Source: Aphidius gifuensis
Lineage: Eukaryota; Arthropoda; Insecta; Hymenoptera; Braconidae
Assembly (NCBI RefSeq): GCF_014905175.1
Contig: NC_057790.1
Coordinates: forward strand, 10,230,001 to 10,294,000
Length of the DNA stretch: 64,000 nucleotides
Direction of reading: 5' to 3'
The notes under the pieces were generated by a model. That model was not told the origin of the DNA. It was given only the letters and a program-made list of their open reading frames with translations, and ran no database searches. This document shows, piece after piece, positions 58,053 through 64,000 of the stretch. How positions within the stretch are numbered: position 1 is the stretch's first letter; every line of letters starts with the position of its first letter. The position numbers and the translations under genes were made by a program.

Positions 58053-58418
58053 ACGTGGGGGTTCGTGACACAGTTAGAGCTGTGACAGAGGTTATTTTAT
58101 ATTTCTGATAATTACTGAAATAATAATAATTGTAACGATTGAAACGTATAAAAGCAACTTGTTCTTGATCAAATAAAATTTAAATTATAGCTATAGTTAA
58201 TAATTTAATATTTTAAAAATTTAATTTTAAAATACCTCTAAATGTCCCGGTCTGTGACCGCCTCAAAATCTTGTAAAACAGTTCGTGACATAACGTGAGG
58301 GGGTTCGTGACAACCATAAATAAAATTTATTAAAATAATAAATAAGTAAGATAAATATTTGTTTTCAACTGAAAAATAGTTTATTAAAAAGTATAAAAGT
58401 TAGAAAATATATTTTCGT
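58053..58418. other. no gene; GGGTTCGTGACA direct repeats
   Basis: GGGGGTTCGTGACA occurs at about 58,058 and 58,303, with further TCTGTGACCG and GTTCGTGACATAACG variants between, suggesting a small repeat or insertion. Confidence 0.4.
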
Positions 58419-60949
58419 TTAATTCATATTATTCTTTTTGGGATTTTTTTTTTTTTTTTCCATTTTTTTGGCATCATTTTGTTCTTTTTTTATTTTTCTA
58501 AGAGCTCTTGCTTTTTCTTGTTCTTGTTGTTGAAGTTGTTTCTTCTTTTTTCTCTCTTTTTTTTTTTTTTCTTTTACTTTTTCTAATTGTACTTGTGTTT
58601 CATTCTTTTTTTGTTGATAATTGACCCATTCGTCTGATTTCACAATAGATGGTAATCTTTCTTTGTTAGCTTTTCTCATACTGATTTGTTTTTTTTCTTC
58701 TCGACTTTGTGGCCACATGAGAACATTTTTCAATGGTGACAAGACATTGGCAAGAATAATTCTTTTATCAGAAAATGAAGTCTCTGATTCTTCAACAATT
58801 AAATCAAGTGTCTGTTGTCTTTCAGTTTCTGACACTTGTTGAATATTTTCACCAAGTATTGGTACCAAAATATTATCTTCACCAACCTCAAATGTATTGT
58901 TTAAATTATTTTCATCAACAATTATATCATTATCAATGATAATATCATCAGGTATTGAACTGTCTACCTCATCAACAAGAACGGTTACCTCCATATCCAT
59001 CAACTCTTCATTAACATCCTGAAAATATCCAAAACAAAATATGATGAAAAAATTAAATGATAAAATACGTTGCAGATCATTTAAAAAATCAATTTAACAA
59101 ATGTTTAAATAGGCGAAGGAACCCATACCTTCTCATGGTTACCATGTGTACCACCTGTTTCTACATCATCTTCAACTATATCTTCTGTAACTGATTCAGC
59201 AGTGGTACCATCTGAATTTAACATCATTTTAATTTTTAACCAAGTACCAAACAAACCATCATATTTTATGTCTCCATTCCATTGCTTTTGGCACTCACAT
59301 TTTTTAAATTCATCAACAACCTCTGTGTTAATTGTACTTTCAAAAAAGTCTAAATGGCTTTGTATTTTATTTTTATCAATCTGAGGTGGTGCATCTGGTT
59401 GTATAGTTGGATCTTGGTGAGTTTTAAAATATTTTTCATAGTCAATAGAATTAGGTGTAAATGGGTGAAGTCCAGTTGACCTAAACCCACTTTTTAATAC
59501 TTTATTCATATCAACACCTTGTATTGTTTTTTCTAATAATGAAGAGAACTTTTCACGTGTTACACGTTCACCTCCATTGTCTAATTTCCATTGAAGAACA
59601 TTTTTTTTCCACATAGCTTTTAATGGCCTAAATACTGCAACGTCCAGAGGTTGGAGTTTATGGGTTGCATTAGGTCACAGAGCTACAAGCTCAATATTCT
59701 TATGTCTACAAAGTTGACTTAGTAGATATGTCATATGCGATGAATGACCTACAAATAAGACAACTGGAAACTGGCACGAGGCAAATGACAATAGCCAACT
59801 TGATTTCCCATCTCCATTACTTAATTGACAATCCAAGACATATATATCACACATGTCCCATTGACCATAATATTTTTTCCTGCCTCCAAATTTACCATCA
59901 TGTTGGGAAGTATTGGAGTACTCATTATTATTATTTATTAAATGCAAACAAGTTAATTTTATTTTGCATTTAATTTTATTATCACTTATCATTTTATTAT
60001 TTACCAATTTGGATTTTATTTTATTTTTGTGTTTATTTCTGGCACAATCTATTTTGTATTGTTGACCAGTATTTATTTTTTCAATATTATTATTCATGAC
60101 CTTGAAATGAATTTTCTTTTCACTGACATTTAAATTATTATTATTAATATTATTTCTACACATATTATAATCACAAATTACGTGGTGATAATCATTTATT
60201 TTATCAACACAATTGTTGTGATTTTCATGCACAATATTTAATTCATTTCCATGGTAATTATTTGTTTTTTCAGTGTATTCATTGTGATTATTATTCACAA
60301 CATTTATTAATTTATTTTTATTATCAACAATCGGTGCTGGATTTTGTTGATTACAATTTATTTTATCATTTTGATTATTGTGGTTATTCATCACAACATT
60401 GAATTTATTTTTATCTTGATCATCAACAACTATTGATTGGTTTTGTTGATCACAAATTATTTTATCACGGTGGTCAGCATCTTTTGAGGTATAACCCCCT
60501 TGCTGATCAATTAATTTATCCATGATTTTTTCTTTTTCTACTTCTTCTATCATGTTTTTTATTATTGCATGCATTATAACCTTAAACTCTTCACCACCAT
60601 GCATTTTATGATATTTTTCATCATACAAGTAGAAATTCATGTTGCATCGCATGAATTTTGATACATCCATATTTGATACGTGCAACCACACAGTAGCACC
60701 TGAACATATTCTTTGAATCAATGCCAGTTCTTTTATAGACGCTGTGATACATTTTACTTGTTTTATAAATTCATTTATTGTTTCATTAAATCTTTTGATA
60801 TCTATTGTTCTATCTATTATCTCAATTAATTCTTCAATAATATCTATTTGATTCAATACTGCATCTTTATTTTGAATATCATCTTTTCCAATTATTATTA
60901 GCTTACATGCTGGCCACGTTTTCACTACAAATGATATTACTCGTTCCAT
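58419..60949 (-). pseudogene. jerky/Tigger-like DDE transposase with an N-rich foreign N-terminus
   Basis: Minus strand. Exon 1 runs from 60,949 to about 59,131 (donor GTATGG) and exon 2 from about 59,018 (TTTTCAG acceptor) to 58,419. The first ~345 residues are unrecognised: MERVISFVVKTWPACK…, then a long N/H/K-rich stretch. The typical DDE_1 core follows: FPVVLFVGHSSHMTYLLSQL, NATHKLQPLDVAVFRPLKAM, TGLHPFTPNSIDYEKYF. The last exon gives the family's usual tail (MWPQSREEKK, RLPSIVKSDEWVNY, then K-rich). Two lesions are visible: a TGA (about 59,675) replaces the residue before PNATHK, and the aspartate expected in V-D-G-H-S-S-H is absent (VGHSSH). The usual helix-turn-helix and first catalytic Asp are not present. 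It is not an active transposase. Confidence 0.82.
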
Positions 60950-61500
60950 TTTATTTTATTTTTTATATTTTACACGAACAATTATTTCAATATTTCAATT
61001 ATTATATTATCAATTATTTTAAATCACATATTATTTGAATGAAAATATTTTGTTTAATTTTCATGTATTATTTTATCATACAGTACATTTATTATTATTA
61101 TTTTCTGATGAAATCAGGCGTGCCCAACGCTTGGTTGCCACGTGTATCCAGATTTTATTATTATTTTTATTTTTCTGATGAAATTTTCACAAATATGGCG
61201 TGTTCAACACTTCGTTGCCACGTACATACAAATTATTATTATTATTGATTACTCACAAGATTTGTTGATTTTTCTCCAATTTATATGCTTTGATTTATTA
61301 TTTACAATTTTTATTTTTAATTTAATGTAATGTATTTTATGCTTTTTATCACTTTGCACATCAATACTTCTCTTCTCACTCTCGTGATTGAGATTATAAT
61401 TTTGAGCCAATTATATGTACTCACGACTGAATTTTCACAATTTTATCAATTTCTTTCTTTTATCAAATATTTATCTTTCTTTTTCTTTCTTTTCTCACCT
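60950..61500. other. no gene; short duplicated phrase
   Basis: TTCTGATGAAAT…GTTGCCACGT phrases at 61,094–61,143 and 61,173–61,222 are diverged copies of each other, spaced about 79 bp. Otherwise AT-rich. Confidence 0.4.
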
Positions 61501-61840
61501 CGTGGTTTGAGCTGTTAGTTGGAAACCCAATTATGAAATTTGGTCACAACTAAAATTTATAGTTATTAATTTATATAAATTATTACTCTTTTTTTCACTG
61601 CGTGGTTTGTGCCGCTAGTTGGGAGCCAATTGTGAAATTTGGTCACAACTAAACTTTATAGTTATTAATTTATATAAATTATTACTCTTTTTTTTCACCG
61701 CGTGGTTTGTGCCGCTAGTTGGGAGCCAATTGTGAAATTTGGTCACAACTAAACTTTATAGTTATTAATTTATATAAATTATTACTCTTTTTTTTCACCG
61801 CGTGGTTTGTGCCGCTAGTTGGGAGCCAATTGTGAAATTT
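61501..61840. repeat. 100-bp tandem repeat, ~3.4 copies
   Basis: CGTGGTTTGTGCCGCTAGTT begins at 61,601, 61,701 and 61,801, with a diverged first copy at 61,501 (CGTGGTTTGAGCTGTTAGTT). The 100-bp spacing is exact and the last units are almost identical, so the expansion is recent. Confidence 0.92.
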
Positions 61841-62567
61841 AGTTTCCTCACTTTACTTATTTTATAATTTAATTTAATTTCAAACAGTAATTCAAAAGAT
61901 AGACACGAAATTTATATTTAAATATTAATAATAATGAAACAATTTATTTAACAATTAGACTATAATAATTTAACGAGACACAATATATATATTACTGGTT
62001 GTGAGGTGGCATAGCCACATCACCAATACAAATTTATAAGTATAGTTCCGACGCACTGTTTGGCTTGGTGGCCGGACTAGAAGCGAAGAGAGCGGAGTCT
62101 CAAGCAACAAGACGGAGTGAGGGTTATCGTACCCACACATAGATACATGGCTAAAACACCTCACTGACTATGTCACATGACATGTCAGTGTGGTGGGAGA
62201 CATTAAATATTCTATCTCGCTACAATATTATAACTAATCAATAAATTTAAGAATTTCTATCATAATTTTTAATGACTGAATGAACATAATAGTTCACTCA
62301 GAATGAGAGCGAAAAAGACAACTAGTCAAAAATATATTAATGCAACGAGGGATCTTTCAATTACTATTCATTAGAATTACTAAAAAAGTCTCACTTCCCT
62401 GTGCGTACAATAACACACATCTTTTTTTTTATTCTTAGGCTTTTTACGAATAATACCTGGTATTTTTTTAGTCAAATTAAATGGTGCTGTTGTATTTTGG
62501 CTTACACATTGAAGCAACAAGCACAACTTTTGTAGACTTTCTAAAAATTCCAAAAAATAACAATAAA
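61841..62567. other. spacer with GAAGTGAGAC block and possible exon remnant
   Basis: The stretch 62,383–62,410 (AAAGTCTCACTTCCCTGTGC then GTAC) resembles the block at 8,000–8,020. On the minus strand, 62,545–62,430 reads ESLQKLCLLLQCVSQNTTAP…KKIPGIIRKKPKNKKK after an acceptor-like TTTTTAG; it may be an exon remnant, but I do not recognise it. The G+C-richer stretch at 62,000–62,200 is unassigned. Confidence 0.35.
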
Positions 62568-63005
62568 TTAGAAATTTAATAATAAAATTATATAGTAATT
62601 ATTATTAGTAAAAAACACATACCCTTTAACATAAACCATAACTTTTTCAATCATATTTTTAAATACTTTTTCAAATGCAATGTCAAAAACAGATTCTTTA
62701 ACAACTGGGAGTCGATCATCAACAAATGGTCCACAAAGTATCAATACATTTATCTCATTTTCAGCAAAATATTCCATTAATTTAATCAATGGCTCCATGT
62801 CAAATATATCAGGATAAGTAAATGGTCCTGATGCAACAATAATTTGTAATTGTTCTTTAAGTTTTGGTAATGATAAAACTGGTGGTTTACAAGTTGACAA
62901 CATTTTCGTTACAATAAAAAGATCAGATGTTGGATTTTAACCCTTAACAGCAACAAATTTATCTGTTGAAGCATAAGGAATATGGACGTTTGAATTATTC
63001 TTAAA
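62568..63005 (-). pseudogene. POLA2-like: DNA polymerase alpha subunit B fragment
   Basis: POLA2 is the B subunit of the polymerase alpha–primase complex. The minus frame reads HIPYASTDKFVAVKG, a TAA at about 62,938–62,940 where the family has a charged residue, then NPTSDLFIVTKML…LKEQLQIIVASGPFTYPDIF, MEPLIKLMEYFAENEINVLI, LCGPFVDDRLPVVKESVFD and FEKVFKNMIEKV. This covers the start of the calcineurin-like phosphoesterase fold (GPF…LCGPFVD) and part of the preceding OB domain. A donor-like GTATGTG follows at about 62,620, but the expected next exon (FVPS…H) is not found downstream. Only about 120 of the usual ~600 residues are present. Confidence 0.82.
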
Positions 63006-63009
63006 CGAT

Positions 63010-64000
63010 TTATATTGTTGTTACTATTTACTAAGCTATTTATTATTCATACTTGAGTCCAAGAAGCCAAGAAGACTAGGTTATGTTAACTTGAGTGTCA
63101 GCAGACAGCAAGTGTCAGCAGACTGAGAGTACCACCGGTAGATGTCTATCGAAATATGCTGGTAAAGCAAATTATTATTTTATCTAGAAAGTATTTTAGG
63201 AATAATCGTCGTTCGTTCTTTCAGATATTCATGTAAACTATATATATATACATAACTCCAATTTATGAATGTCGGAAAACTGTTTAAAAAATATTTAAAT
63301 AACTTATACAAATGTTATAAAAAATATTAAATAATTAAGACAGTAATATAATGAAATTTATGAGACATAATATTTTAATAAGATTTCAAACTCATGAATA
63401 TAATGCACATGGAAACACATATCTACAATGAAAATGTTCAGCCATTATCAATTAATAATACAAGTAAATATATGAAGTAAAACTGAACTTCTATCTTGTT
63501 TATATAGTTGTCATTTGATCATTTGGTAATTTCATTGGTTCAAAGAATTATATCTGTTTGATACTTGGATATTCCAGACATTTTCAAGTTGGCACATTGA
63601 AGAATAAATCATTCACAATACATTTATCAATATCACATTCATCAACAATTAGATTCAGATAAACATTATTGGTGATTGATCTCTTTTTCAATAACTTATA
63701 TTGATACACATATTATAAAATAATCAAAATCCTATATGCGAATAAAAGTCGAATTATTCAAAGCATAAACTTCAGTAATTGGATTGTAGTATGATTTCAT
63801 GTACCTATTTTTTAAATACTGGCAAAAATTATTGCGTTGAATCTCAAAACTGCATTAATAGTTAATAATAAATTGTAAAATTAGCAAAATAAATTCATGA
63901 AATTAATCGTGCAACAATAAATATATCTTAGGTGGTGTTAAGGGAAAATGCATAAAATCAATGTACCTAGAAGAATAAATCAACTAAAAAATAGGTGAAA
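63010..64000. other. no recognisable gene
   Basis: AT-rich sequence with no supported feature to the end of the window. Confidence 0.4.

Overview
This is a 64-kb window of AT-rich eukaryotic nuclear DNA. It has short GT–AG introns, almost no intact genes and very many transposable-element remnants. The recognisable host-gene pieces (mRNA-capping enzyme, LARGE-type glycosyltransferase, DNA polymerase alpha subunit B, a pericentrin/AKAP9-like N-terminus) are animal genes. Together with the base composition and transposon mix they suggest an insect, perhaps a parasitoid hymenopteran; the order is inference only.

Layout. (1) 1–11,300 is transposon-derived DNA: a 3' piece of a Tigger/pogo transposase (2,081–2,815), several non-autonomous elements and several tRNA-like sequences. 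(2) 11,312–43,494 is one enormous imperfect palindrome. The left arm (11,312–26,780) and right arm (30,680–43,494) are inverted copies with small indels. The roughly 3.9-kb single-copy centre carries the only long intact gene, an 868-residue zinc-finger transposon protein (26,749–29,355, minus). Each arm holds a multi-exon transposon-accessory-like gene with a Q/P-rich tail (broken on the left; one in-frame stop on the right), a zinc-binding ORF fragment, a ~375-bp tandem repeat, and an array of ~190-bp units that are themselves palindromic (about 17 copies left, 6 right). (3) 43,074–49,125 holds terminal-inverted-repeat elements: a hAT-like element with an 8-bp target duplication, a 1.98-kb element with long inverted ends, and a small TTAA-flanked piggyBac-like element. 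(4) 49,230–54,250 and 62,560–63,010, all minus strand, are a mosaic of damaged host-gene pieces that keep their introns and in places abut directly. A solo-LTR-like sequence sits in the capping-enzyme piece at its catalytic-lysine motif. (5) 54,480–62,400 separates these blocks and holds an inactivated jerky/Tigger-like transposase with an unusual N-terminus, a truncated J-domain reading frame, a tRNA-bearing element and tandem repeats.

The most striking theme is a set of elements that share short termini (CCCTGGTRGAAA, CCCGAGTRGAAA, CACTGTAAAA/CACTCAGAGAA or TAGTGTTGCCGCGATA). Each has a body made of many diverged iterations of its own short palindromic word, such as TCCGGA, CTTGATCAAG, CCTGATCAGG, GTTAACATATGTTAAC or TATCGTATCG. 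Several carry a tRNA-like sequence inside. The genes do not form a pathway; the window is a record of transposition, inverted duplication and capture of host-gene fragments.
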